A DNA stretch of 64,000 bases from Nymphaea colorata (taxonomy: Eukaryota; Streptophyta; Magnoliopsida; Nymphaeales; Nymphaeaceae): contig NC_045138.2 of assembly GCF_008831285.2 (NCBI RefSeq), positions 7,593,205 to 7,657,204 on the forward strand, written 5' to 3'. The translations under genes were made by a program, and so were the position numbers. The notes under the pieces were generated by a model that was given only the letters and a program-made list of their open reading frames with translations, had not been told where the DNA came from and made no database searches. Position 1 is the stretch's first letter, and each line of letters begins with the position of its first letter. Positions 22,262-33,001 of the stretch are shown here, in pieces.

Positions 22262-22580
22262 GTAGTTATTGCACATATTAAATTACTACAGTATGTGTAA
22301 CCTGCCCCCCTATGACATTTGAAACAGGGATTGACCACTTATCCCATCCCATTTTTGTATAATTTTTATTGCACATACTAAATTACTACGATATGTGTCA
22401 CTTGCCCCCTATGACATGTGAAGCAGGGATTGGCCACCTATCCCATCCTATTTTCTGTATTGTTTTATTGCACATATTAAATTACTATAATGTGTGTCAC
22501 CTGCCCCCTGTGACATTTGAAACAGCAATTGACCACCTACCAGTCTGTAATACTGTATACCAATCTGTAATACCGTATAG
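22262..22580. repeat. Three-unit tandem repeat at the right edge of copy B
   Basis: Three units of about 100 bp start at TTATTGCACATA-type phrases (22267, 22367, 22466). Each includes a CCTATGACAT or CCTGTGACAT phrase and a GACCAC or GGCCAC phrase. Copy A kept only about one and a half units. Confidence 0.8.
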
Positions 22581-23650
22581 GCCAGACACTTTCCAAAATA
22601 GAACTAATATAGTGGTTCCATTTTTCCTTCTTTTTTAACATTTAGCATGTGAGAGTCTGTGACAGAGACTTACAACAAGCCATACTCTCACGGTAGACCA
22701 CGAAGAATGTGTATAAACAGATCTTCTTCAGCAACTGGTTTTCTTGCAACCTTAAGATGAAAAGCTAGGTTTCTGACTCTTTGAAAGTATTTTTTGTGAT
22801 ACTTTTAGGTTCCTTTTTCATAAACTGAAGCTGCTCTTTCAGTTGCATGATCCGAGCACTTGATTGAGTAGCATGGGAACCCTTCAGCGCCTTTCAGACT
22901 TGACAGGAGGCGGGGGATCCCTTCAGGCCGAGAGATCCACCTTCCCTCTCTCTCGCTCTCTTATGTACGGACAAGAAAAAATGAATGTTTTTTTTATTTA
23001 GAATCTACAAAATCTAAAAATCTTCAACCTCGAATAAGTTTCTATGTTTTATTCACATAGACACTTATAAATAGTCAGAATTTCGAGAAATAACGTAGCG
23101 GGCTAAAAAGTTGTCTTTATACACAAAAGGTGCAGTGAAATTATGCAATTTATATGACATCCAACCTGTTATTTCTTGTAAACTAAGTCCATTGTATTAA
23201 GTTTATGGGCTACTGCTTGAGCTAATTGTGCATCATTTCTTTTTTAATGTTTTCTTAAGGAAAATTGTCTTTCTTGTAAAGCCCCATGGCCATACCGTGT
23301 AGCCCTAAGGTTCTGGCTGGCTTTGCATCGACTTGGATGTTGTGTTTACTACCGAAAGAACAACATATCAGAACATGATAGCGACCACAAAATTCAAACA
23401 TCATATCTCTTGAGTGTAAGCCACCTTGCCACCCAGTTGCCCTACAGTAACCCGTTGAGTATTTTGAATATCAGAAAGGATTTTGAATATCATCAAAGCA
23501 AAGGACAGTACACCAAGAAAATTAATGCAACAGTGACATTTTCTTACATCATTTAGTTTTCACAACCAAACATATTCCATCTTATTATTGATTTGTAGTA
23601 ACACTTATTACAGCGAGCATAAAACACAACTGAGAATTACTACAACAGGC
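22581..23650. other. Unique spacer, no gene seen
   Basis: No coding resemblance. The last part (from about 23460) is diverged from 35085-35280 and 59875-59995, i.e. the 3' flank of the cystatin-like family. Confidence 0.55.
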
Positions 23651-23667
23651 GAACATACACACGGCTT

Positions 23668-23668
<1 letters not shown>

Positions 23669-23748
<80 letters not shown>
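23669..23748. repeat. (A)n(TA)n microsatellite
   Basis: About 32 A residues followed by about 24 TA units, lying 3' of the cystatin-like pseudogene where the paralogue at 35302-35350 has a CT repeat. Confidence 0.95.
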
Positions 23749-23754
<6 letters not shown>

Positions 23755-23797
23755 GCTCCAGTAATATTTCCTTCTTGTCCGCTATCTCATTCTCTCT

Positions 23798-24152
23798 CTA
23801 CTCAAGCACAGCCACAAACGACTCGAGGATATCTGTCCCATTCAGATCCAACTCATGAGTAACGATGCCCTCGTAGACCTTGCAAAAGTCTCTTGTCGTT
23901 CGTCGTCTCTACCAGAAAGCGGCGAGTCTCCGCTCCAATTTGCAAAGGCGTCCAGATCTGCCCCTCCAACACCAATCCTGTGATTTTGGACTCGCTGACG
24001 GCAAACTTCGCCTCCTCGTAGAAGACAGGGGACTTCCTTGCGTCGGCCACATCCTCCCAGTGTCCCGCAGAACGCAGCATAAAGGCAGCCATGGCCATGC
24101 TCGAGATGCTAGCAAGAAAGAGTAGTAACAGGAAACAAGGTTGCATGGCCAT
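23798..24152 (-). pseudogene. Cystatin-like secreted protein, frameshifted copy
   Basis: Starts MAMQPC with a hydrophobic signal peptide, then GHWEDVADA, EEAKFAV, LVLEGQIW and QIGAETRRFLVE, the same blocks as the intact paralogue at 35351-35725. Two defects are visible: loss of the FVRV residues before LEGQ, and a one-base shift near 23888. After the shift the family tail (KVYEGIVTHELDLNGTDILES) is found only in another frame, leaving a premature stop at 23853. The cystatin fold would lose its last strands. Its upstream region was also invaded by a Copia element at 24313. A sequencing error at the shift cannot be excluded. Confidence 0.75.
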
Positions 24153-24312
24153 GGATGATCTCTTTGATTAATGTCCACTACTTGGCGAATGCAAGTTCTG
24201 GCTTCTTTGCTTTTACGACCTGCTCTGTGAGGGGATGGTAAAGAAGGCAGGACAACAGCGTGCCTTTGACACTTAAAAGGATATTCTTGCAGGATATCTT
24301 GATCATGTTTTA

Positions 24313-24574
24313 TGTAAAGAGGAAGAAACGTAAAGGGGGGAAAGACTAAGGCAGAATAGGGGAGTCAATCATATCCTTTCATTCCATTGTGCCATATATA
24401 TACAAAGGTTTTATTACAACGGTACAAGAGGAAACTTTATTAACGAGAAGGTGTTAAACTTGGAAGGAGAGGAAGAGAGACGTTTGAGAGAGGAGAGACA
24501 TTGAAAATTTTGAACGTTGTAAGGTCATTTGGATAATACGACCTCTTGATCCAGTGTTACAACTAAATTTAACA
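24313..24574 (-). repeat. 3' LTR of Copia A
   Basis: On the plus strand it runs from TGTAAAGAGG to AAATTTAACA. It is about 95% identical by eye to 29012-29273 (roughly a dozen differences), suggesting an insertion that is not very recent. Confidence 0.88.
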
Positions 24575-24585
24575 CTCCCCCTCAA
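24575..24585 (-). promoter_or_regulatory. Polypurine tract of Copia A
   Basis: On the minus strand TTTGAGGGGGAG directly precedes the 3' LTR start TGTTAAATTT. Confidence 0.75.
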
Positions 24586-24977
24586 ACTGGTGTGTAAAGA
24601 TTTGTGACACACAGTTTGCATAGAAGATGATTAAAACCTTCTTTTCCAAGCGCCTTAGTAAATAAATCGGCTATTTGATCCTTGCTTCGAATATAGCACG
24701 TTCGTATGATCCCTTGAATCAATTTCTCTCGTACAACATGACAGCCAAGTTCGATGTGTTTTGTCCGTTCATAAAACACTAGATTTGCAGCCATGTATAA
24801 TGCAGCTTGATTGTCACAGTATACAGTTATTGGCGATATTTGACTAAAACCCATGTCATGTAATAGGTATCTTAGCCATGTTGTCTCACATACTACATTT
24901 GCCATTGATCTATATTCTGCCTCTACGGATGATCTGGATACCGTGTTTTGCTTCTTTGTATTCCAAGATATAGGCAC
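24582..24977 (-). pseudogene. Copia A RNase H
   Basis: Open frame of 131 codons with PISWNTKKQNTVSRSS, VEAEYRSMA, VYCDNQAALYMAANLVFYER, TKHIELGCHVVREK and QIADLFTKAL. It has the usual RNase H blocks of a Copia polyprotein end. A stop just upstream (about 25012) separates it from the reverse-transcriptase tail. Confidence 0.92.
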
Positions 24978-25013
24978 TGATCCAAGAAAAACACAATAAC
25001 CGGTGACAGAACG

Positions 25014-26797
25014 TCATGTTTGTTGACATGCGGCCCAATCTGAATCACAGAAAGCACTTAATTGCATATTATTTTCTTTCCCCATAAGAATGCCTTGACC
25101 CGGATGCTTTTTGAGGTAACGGATGACGCAAAATGCTGCTTGTAAATGTGGTAGTCGAGGTTGTTGCATGAATCTGCTTAACACATGCACAACATATTGT
25201 ATGTATGGCCGAGTAATACTCAAATATATTAACCTCCCAACAATTCGACGGTATTGCATCGGATCCTTAATGAAGTCTCCATGCTCGATGTCTAAGTTAT
25301 GCTTTTGTTCCATAGGGGTATCAACCGGTTTTGCTCCCAAAAGACCTGTTTCATGAATAATGTCAGTTGCATATTTTTGTTGAGAAATATATATTCCTTT
25401 GGCTGAGTGAACAATTTAAATTCCTAAAAAGTATTTGGGTTTGCCCAAATCTTTCATGTGAAATTTTTTGCATAAGGTTTTGAAATTGTTAATTGCTGCT
25501 TCTGTATTACCCGCAATTATTAAATCATCGACATATATTAGGATAGCAATGAAAACCTTACCACGTCTAAAGGTGAATATGTATGATCAACTTTGGATTG
25601 TACGAACCCGTATTCTTCAAGGGAAGTTGAAAGTTTATAAAACCAATTTCTTGGGGATTGTTTCAAACCATAAAGAGATTTGTGCAATTTACATACCTGG
25701 TTCTCCCCCTGTTTTGAGTATCCTTGTTGTATTTTCATGTATACTTCTTCAAGTAGGTCTCCATGCAAGAATGCATTATTAACATCCATTTGGCACATGA
25801 TCCAATCTTGATTGGCTGCAATAGTAAAGAAGGTACGTACCATTACCATCTTTGCAATGGGTGCAAAAGTTTCGTTATAGTCCAGCCCCTCTTGTTGAGA
25901 ATATCCTTTAGCGACCAAACGAGCTTTATATCTTTCAATGGATCCATCCGATCTCAACTTGATCTTGTAGACCCATTTACTCCCAATTGGTTTCACTCCT
26001 TTTGGAAGCGTTGTAATGGTCCAACTCTTATTCTCTTGAAGTGCATGAATTTTGCAATCCATGGCATCTCTCCACTCCTCGTACTGGACGGCTTCTTCAT
26101 AAGTTTGAGGCTTATATTTTGACATAAGAGAGGTGAGAAACACAAAATGTTTATCAGAAAAACGTTGAAAAGAAATAAACTTGTTTAAGTCATACCTTGT
26201 TCCTTGTTGGCGACTTGACATGAGAGTGTTATTGGTTGAAGGTGAGGCGAGGAGGGTGCAAAAGTCATCCTTCAACCAAGTTGTGGGTTTTCTGATCCGA
26301 GCGGATCTCCTAATGGGTCCGGAAGTCTTAGTAGGATCAAGTGAAGGGTTTGGCTCATTGGACTCCATGGGTACAATAGAGTCTCCTTGATGTTCAAGGT
26401 TCAAAGGATTTTTAATCTCTAAGTAGGTTGGTTCTAGATCTAGTGGTGTGCTAGAGAATGTTCTATTGGTTTTCTCTTGGTAATTAACTTCGTCTTGGGT
26501 GTAAGGTATGTGCAAAACAATTTTATTTTCGTCATCTTTTTTGTTTTGGAAATGAAAGATATGATCATAAAAAATAACGTCGCGACTAGAAAACACTTTG
26601 TGAGTTTCTATGTCATACAACTTGTATGCTTTTTGCCCCTCAGGATATCCAATAAATATGCATTTGGATGCCCGAGGTTCTAATTTGTCCTTTTTGTGAA
26701 TAGTGTTAGTGGCGTAGCATAGAGAGCAAAAAATCTTCAAGTGTTTAATATTGGGTTTTTTTCTTAAACAACCTTTCAGAAGGGGTTTTTCCATCAT
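25014..26797 (-). pseudogene. Copia A integrase C-terminus and reverse transcriptase
   Basis: The frame 25538-26797 covers the integrase tail ([19 protein letters not shown]), a spacer, and the reverse transcriptase with [33 protein letters not shown] and [12 protein letters not shown] frameshift follows. The catalytic YVDD lies at 25524-25535 in another frame, and the distal part (GAKPVDTPMEQ, VGRLIYLSITRP, AFCDSDWA) is in 25014-25340. Functionally it would copy RNA to DNA, but the breaks make this copy inactive. Confidence 0.92.
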
Positions 26798-26799
26798 GT

Positions 26800-27663
26800 T
26801 TTGAAGAGGGAATACGATTTATCAAATAGGCAGTCGTTAAAATGCATTCCCCCCAAAAACGTATAGGAAGATTTGATTCAAACCGAAGAGCTAGCAACCT
26901 CGAGAAGGTGTCTATGCTTACGTTCTACTACACCGTTTTGTTGTGGTGTAGCGACATAACTGTGTTGATGAGTAGTCCCTTGATTTTGTAAAAAATCTTT
27001 TATTTTGAGTGAGAAAAACTCAGTCCCATTATCTGATCGTAAAGATTTAATTTGGTAGTTAAATTGAGTTTTGATTAAGGCAAAAAATTTTTTGATGACA
27101 TCAAGCATTTCGTACTTATGCCTCATTAAGAAAATCCAAGTGGCACGTGAAAAATCATCTACAATACTAAGAAAATAGTAGGCACCAGAAATAGTGGATT
27201 GGGTGTAACGACCCCAAATATCACAATGTATCAGATCCAAATGATGAATCGTAGAAATATCACTCAAAGCAAACTCAAGTCGTGTTTGTTTTGCACGATG
27301 GCACACATCACACATATGATCATTATTCAAGTCAAGACTTAAACATAAATTTTGGTTCACTAATTTTAGATGGGAAGATGAAAGATGACCTAATCTCTTA
27401 TGCCATAGTTCATGCGAAGAAAGAGAAAAATAGGTGTGAACACACGTTGATCCTTGTTGAAGAACATATAGACCGATTTTTGCCTCACCCCGACCAATCG
27501 TCATCTTCGATGCCAGGTCCTGGATAACACAATAGTCAGAAAAAAAAGTTACAGAACACTTTAGGTTCTTATTGAGTTCACTAACAAATAGTAAATTAAC
27601 TTTAAATGATGGTATGCACAATACGTTATCTATTTCAAAAGAAGACATATATATCTTACCCAT
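26800..27663 (-). pseudogene. Copia A integrase core
   Basis: Contains the GAG-pre-integrase HELWHKRLGHLS with the HHCC zinc site completed by CDVCHRAK, and the catalytic D-D-E: D in HCDIWG, D in SDNGTEF, E in NGVVERKHR. It is open from 27663 to 26878 and then broken before the integrase C-terminal part. Confidence 0.92.
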
Positions 27664-28199
27664 TTGATGTACAAGAAGGGTTCCCCATTTGGTAATGTCA
27701 CAGGTACATTACACATTTTTAAATCATGAAGTGCATGCAAATTAGAGTATATATGTCGACTAGCTCCCGAATCGATAATCCATGTAAGAGAATGTAAATT
27801 TGTTGAACCATTGTTACCTGTGTGAGCTACATTACCTGCGAAATTGATGTTGGCTGGCTGATCCTTCACCAAAGATAGAAGTCTGTGATATTGTTCAAGG
27901 GTGAAGGCTGGCGCAACACTCTTACTATCATGTCCTCCACTGCCTTGACCAAAGACATCATTGGAAAATCTGGATTTCAGATCTGAGTTGATTTGTTTTT
28001 GACTTACGCTGGCTGCAACATTTTGTTTAAAATTGGGATCATAAAGATGGTGGCCTGGTGGATACCCAATCAGCTTGAAGCATTTCTCTTTGATGTGTCC
28101 GACGCCTTGACAAAAACTGCATATTGGTCTGGTTTGTCGTCCTCGTTGAAATCCAGCACCATCATCTTGATGAAACCTTTTGTCTTGGCTAGTTTTCAT
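27630..28199 (-). pseudogene. Copia A nucleocapsid and protease
   Basis: A CCHC knuckle (CSFCQGVGHIKEKC) is followed by the aspartic protease active site WIIDSGASRHI. A stop codon separates this frame from the gag frame upstream, and it overlaps the integrase frame by a shift, so the polyprotein cannot be made. Confidence 0.9.
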
Positions 28200-28280
28200 G
28201 ACAGCTAAGGCAGTGGTTCCTTCATTTGCCGAACTGGAAAAACGTGCTTTCCATTGTTTTTCTTCTTGTAGTACCGTAGC

Positions 28281-28976
28281 TTAGACTTTATTTATATTTG
28301 AGAGATGGTCAACAAGTAGAATATGCCCTTTGATTGAATTGTAAGAGTCGTTTAGACCCATAAGAAATTGCATAACACATTCTCTTTGGATTTGATCAGA
28401 ATATGCCTTCATGGCACCACAAGAGCAAATAGGAACAAGAGAGTAGGAACCAAGTTCATCCCAAAGAGCCATTAGTTTAGTATAATACAACGCAACAGAC
28501 ATAGTATCCTGCTGTAATTGTGTGGAACTCTGGATTTGAAAAATCCTGGGAGCAAGACTTTGTGTCAAACGCTCTTTTAAATCTTGCCAGACTTCTCTAG
28601 CATTAGTTGAGTATATGATGCTTACTAAAATGTCCTTGGTGACAGAATTCAGAATCCAAGACAATACAAGATTATTGCACCTAACCCACAAACGGTGGTT
28701 AGGATCATTCTTATTTGGTTCTATAATTGAACCATCTATAAATTTGATCTTGTTTTTCACTGAGAGAGCCATCACCATGGCTCTACTCCACGTTCCATAA
28801 ATTTCTCCATTAAAACTTTGAGACACCAAAGCATTTCCAGGATTATCAGAATGATGAATATAAAAGGGATCAGACAACACCTGGATATCGGCACCATTGA
28901 TGTTGAAATCTGCATCATCACCAGCCGAACAGCCATTTTTTATCTCCTTAGGTGCACGTTCTGCCATTGAACTCAA
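28281..28976 (-). pseudogene. Copia A gag (capsid region)
   Basis: A 231-codon frame beginning MSSMAERAPKE and containing YIHHSDNPGNALVSQSF, YGTWSRAMVMALSVKNK, FIDGSI and AREVWQDLKERLTQS. This is the plant Copia gag family that opens with an HPSDNPG-type phrase. It ends at a stop about 80 bp before the nucleocapsid frame, which continuous gag-pol Copia elements do not have. Confidence 0.9.
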
Positions 28977-28977
28977 T

Positions 28978-28989
28978 GCTCTGATACCA
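28978..28989 (-). promoter_or_regulatory. Primer-binding site of Copia A
   Basis: On the minus strand TGGTATCAGAGC, complementary to the 3' end of initiator methionine tRNA. It is 22 bp from the shared LTR boundary at 29012, whereas one to a few bases is usual. Confidence 0.85.
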
Positions 28990-29011
28990 TGTGAATTTTC
29001 CTCATGAAAGA

Positions 29012-29273
29012 CGTAAAGAGGAAGAAACGTAAAGGGGGGAAAGAGTAAGGCAGAATAGGCGAGTCAATCATATCCTTTCATTCCATTGTGCCATATATAT
29101 ACAAAGGTTTTATTACAACAGTACAAGAGGAGACTTTCTTAACGAGAAGGTGTTAAACTTGGAAGGATAGGAAGAGAGACGTTTGAGAGAGGAGAGACGT
29201 TGAAAATTTTGAACGTTGTAAGGTCGTTTGGATAATGCAACCTCTTGATCCAGCGTTACAACTAAATTTAACA
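29012..29273 (-). repeat. 5' LTR of Copia A
   Basis: The part shared with the other LTR runs from CGTAAAGAGG to AAATTTAACA on the plus strand. The 21 bases between it and the primer site (28991-29011) end TGTGAA on the plus strand, so the LTR may really extend to 28990/28991 and the 3' LTR may have lost its last bases. Confidence 0.85.
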
Positions 29274-29278
29274 TTGTA

Positions 29279-29640
29279 TCATTCAAATTTCAAGGCGTCA
29301 CAGGTGACAATCGCTAATCTAATGGCTGCAAGCCATTGAATCTGCTGGTTGTCTGATAATTTATCGAAAATAAAAAAATTGTCTTGCAAGCATCATAAAC
29401 TATTGTTAAAACTATCATGAACCGTCGATGTGCTGCAAACCATCAATACTCAGTCCAAAGATCTATATATATAATGAAATAGACTAAACACGAATGATGA
29501 CAATCAGGAATAGCTTCACACGAACTAAGACTTGATCCATATTAAACTAGTATTTATAAACACATCAAGAACTTCACATTTTTTTAAAATACTTTTTAAC
29601 ACAAGTTTAAAGGGTTTTATTTTTATCCCTTAGATAAGTG

Positions 29641-29696
<56 letters not shown>

Positions 29697-29836
29697 TTGA
29701 AATCAACCAACAACCAATGTGCTCGGATGATTAATTTTTTTTTTTTGCTTTCTGTCACTAAAAACCGTGAGAAAAGTTGCATTCTATTGCTAAAACTAGG
29801 GCCAAATAGATGGCCATTGTAGATAGAAGTAGTCAG

Positions 29837-29877
<41 letters not shown>

Positions 29878-29967
29878 AGATTGGTGCTCCTGTTTAAGTG
29901 AACTTGTGGGCAGTTCCAGCGTGCCCGATTCCTAAAGATTGTGATTCTTCGCATGTTTTCTTCCACT
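29279..29967. other. Spacer with two AT microsatellites, no gene seen
   Basis: The first 80 bp continue the cystatin-like upstream flank interrupted by Copia A. (TA)n tracts lie at 29644-29693 and about 29838-29873. No coding signal. Confidence 0.7.
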
Positions 29968-30905
29968 GACCCTGGTCATAGTTTGACAATCAACAATGTG
30001 AAGTGGAGTGATACACTACTAAAGGTAGCGTAGTCCTCTCTCTCTCCCCACAGGAGCACCCTTGTGTGGGGATGCCAACGGGTCAGATTCAGATCGAATA
30101 TCCAACCGAATTGCTTTAAAAAAATTGGATATGAAAAGAAATTTAACATCCGATCAAAAATCGGAATCATAGTTTGACAATCAACGATGTGAAGTGGAGT
30201 GATACACTACTAAAGGTAGCGTGGTCCTCTCTCTCTCCCCACAGAAGCACCCTTGTGTAGGGATGCCAACGGGTCGGATTCAGATTGAATATCCAACCGA
30301 ATTGCTTTAAAAAAATCGGATATGAAAAGAAATTTAACATCCGATCAAAAAATCGGATTCATAGTTTGACAATCAACGATGTGAAGTGAAGTGATAAACT
30401 ACTAAAAGTAGTGTGGTCCTCTCTCTCTCCCCACAGGGATGTCAATGGATCAGATTCAGATCGGATATCCAACCGAATTACTTTAAAAAAATCGGATATG
30501 AAAAGAAATTGAACATCCGATCAAAAGATCGGATTCATAGTTTGACAATCAACGATGTGAAGTGAAGTGATAAACTACTAAAGGTAGTGTGGTCCTCTCT
30601 CTTTCCCCACAAGAGCACCTTTGTGTCGAGATGTCAACGGATCATATTCGGATCAGATATCCAACCGAATTGCTTTAAAAAATCGGATATGAAAAGAAAT
30701 TTAACATTCGATCAAAAAATCAGATTCATAGTTTGACAATCAACAATGTGAAGTGAAATGAAAAACTACTAAAGGTAGCGTGGTGCTCTCTCTCTCCCCA
30801 CAAGAGCACCCTTGTGTAGGGATGTCAACGGATCGGATATCTAACCAAATTGCTTTAAAAAAATCGGATATGAAAAGAAATTTAACATCTGATCAAAAAA
30901 ATCAG
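29968..30905. repeat. Five-unit tandem array, period about 177-200 bp
   Basis: Units begin at the phrase TCATAGTTTGACAATCAAC at about 29968, 30168, 30358, 30536 and 30727. Each contains CTCTCTCTCCCCACA, a CCTTGTGT phrase, a GGGATG(C/T)CAACGG phrase and GGATATGAAAAGAAATT; the third unit lacks part of the middle. The last unit runs into the hAT-like element at 30817, so each repeat spans the junction between flank and element end. Confidence 0.93.
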
Positions 30906-31493
30906 ATCGGAGTCAGATTTAAATAAATATCTGATCAGATAATAAACACCTTAACAAGTATATCTGAATCCGAACTGTAACTTGATATCCGAAGCCAAGC
31001 CATGAGCTGATATCCGAATCAAAACTATATCTTGACATCAGAATCTGAACCATGAGCTGATATCTGAATCGAATATCCGAATGCAAACCGTGAGATTTGA
31101 TATCCATGAGTTGGTTGAAATTGCAACCTACCACAATGGTAAGATGTTTTGGGCAAAAGGTCTAGCCAAACGCACCAACTTAACATCATGGTATGATAAC
31201 AACATAAATTTTATATGAAAAAAAGCCTGACTAGTCTAGTTGCTAATGACTTCCATAGAGTTACGAATAAGAATGGCCATAGAGTTGCCATATACACCAT
31301 TTGACTTTAAATATTTACTGTTACATCCTACAAAAAAGTTTATTGACTACAATATAGTCCAATATGATCATTCATGTTGGTGAGAAAGCAACATTAGACA
31401 AAGTGAAAGTCAATTTGATTATGCTGCAATGAGAATTGTTAGACAAGTTCTGAACAGATCTAGTTTGCAGTGTAACAAACCATTTTTTGGTCT

Positions 31494-31598
31494 GCTATCG
31501 CTAATGTCCTGCAAGAGGCAATGGCGCTTGTAAGGGTTTCTGAGACAGGAACATCTGAGGCTTTACAGAAGATTGTGAAATTTAATAGAGGCTGACCA
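31494..31598 (+). pseudogene. Exon-like open stretch inside the hAT-like element
   Basis: Reads SAIANVLQEAMALVRVSE and then TGTSEALQKIVKFNRG before a stop. The composition looks like ordinary helical protein rather than transposon. I do not recognise the family. A captured fragment of a host gene is the simplest idea, unproven. Confidence 0.3.
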
Positions 31599-32510
31599 GA
31601 CCTGTTACATACTTCCCATCTGAAATGCAATGAAATGGAAAGGGCTGGAACTGGGTTCCATTCAGAGTTTTTTATTGTCTTTCATATCCATTTGCTATTC
31701 CGTTTCTGTTTATGAGGTATAATTGTAGTTACAATACTGAAAAGAATTGTTGGATTTGGGCAGTTCTATGTCATTGGGACCTTACTTATTGCCATGATAC
31801 TACAATGGCAGTGTTTTGGCTGTCCTAATCTCTTGGATGGATAGATTTTGCTTGTTTTAGAGAGTGTGGCTCGCTCCTTAGGACCCTGTGAACTGGTCCT
31901 TAGCACACTGGACTATTAGTATCAGGTTTTTCTTTTACCTTCTTGGCTTTCCAATGTGCTTTTACGCTATCATGGTCACCTGATGCTTACTAGGGAATAT
32001 CTTGTGTCACATGCGTATGCCTGTTTGGGTACTAACTTGTGTATATGCTATGGGGGATTGGCTGGGGGTGCTGCTTTGGTGAAGCAAACTTCATAAGAAG
32101 AACAGAAGAAGAAGAGCGCCTGGCTGCTGCAGGAGGAGTGGCTACAAAGTTCATGGGTAGAGGCAGAAAAAAAGAAAATGCATTGGGGTTTCATGAGTTG
32201 GACCTTTTCTTTTGTACTTTTCTTTCATTACAATTTCCAAAGGGTCTCAGTTTTCAATTCATGAAAAGTTATTTCTTTTACATTTTCGCATTTAAAGTTC
32301 TCCTTTATTACACTTTACTAGAGACGCTAAGGCTTATTTTACAATTTACAAAAAGTTTCTTTTAACTCGATGCACCCCATATCTATTCCCTGTTCACTTT
32401 ATATTGAGGTGCAACATCAGATTCCAGAGTGTAAGACGTTTTCTCCTTTGAATGTTCCAACTGGAGACAATTATGAGGAAATCTTCTCTTTATTTGCACA
32501 CATGCATATC

Positions 32511-32708
32511 GAGGGCCGGAGCCAAGGGAGGCCCGCATGGGCCATGGCCCAACCTCAAAAAGATTTTTTTTTTTTAAATTTACATGTAAATTTTAAGAAA
32601 TTTCACTTGTCATATATAAAATTTTTGAAAAATGATATTTTTGCCCCTATCAAAATTTAGAAACTTTAATTCGGCCCCCCTCAAGAAAAATTTCTAGCTC
32701 TGCCCCTA
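32511..32708. mobile_element. Nested 198-bp hAT-type MITE
   Basis: Ends GAGGGCCGGAGCC and, reverse-complemented, TAGGGGCAGAGCTAG form a short inverted repeat. The flanks are a perfect 8-bp duplication TGCATATC (32503-32510 and 32709-32716). The interior is AT-rich and non-coding. It inserted into the larger hAT-like element after that element had its cargo. Confidence 0.8.
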
Positions 32709-32887
32709 TGCATATCCATATGTATAATTTGTGTCTGTGCATGTGTCCTCTAAAATTTTGTTCGCCTTTTCCATTGTGATCTGGATGTTAAAAATTATAC
32801 GTCTTAAATGGTCTGTAAAACTGATTTTTCAGGGTGGAAAGCTCCCTACCCCAGAGCCTTGTGAAGAAGTTTTCTCTTTTATTGTAG

Positions 32888-33001
32888 TCAGCAATAAAGG
32901 CATGGCAGAACACTGCAAAAGTGGATGCAAGGGTCAACTTCTTGTTTGATAAGCAAAAATCACCGCCCGAGAAGCATGCACCAGTTGTGAATGTTGACAA
33001 G
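32888..33001 (+). pseudogene. 38-codon exon-like segment with splice signals
   Basis: Preceded by a pyrimidine-rich TTTTATTGTAG acceptor and followed by AAG/GTATGC, a good donor. The 114 bases are open as SAIKAWQNTAKVDARVNFLF then DKQKSPPEKHAPVVNVDK, and the length is divisible by three. A second acceptor-like TTTTTCAG lies at about 32832. The family is not recognised. It could be an internal exon of a host gene carried by the hAT-like element. Confidence 0.4.

Larger units (their letters stand above)
15214..22580 (+). repeat. Direct segmental duplication, copy B
   Basis: Second copy of 1-7246, in the same orientation about 15.2 kb further on. It includes an 11-bp insertion absent from copy A (near 17864), one more C near 16954, one more AT unit near 19995, and three rather than one and a half tandem sub-repeats at its right edge. 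Similarity to copy A stops after the phrase CCAATCTGTAATACCGT near 22576. Confidence 0.97.
24308..29278 (-). mobile_element. Copia LTR retrotransposon A, nearly full length, inactivated
   Basis: A minus-strand element with two similar 262-bp LTRs (24313-24574 and 29012-29273), polypurine tract, initiator-Met-type primer site and the Copia domain order gag, zinc knuckle, protease, integrase, reverse transcriptase, RNase H. The outer flanks TTTTA and TTGTA are a 5-bp target duplication with one change. It sits in the upstream region of the cystatin-like pseudogene: sequence on its two sides joins up when compared with the uninterrupted paralogous places near 35828 and 61085. Stops and frameshifts break every domain boundary. 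Confidence 0.92.
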
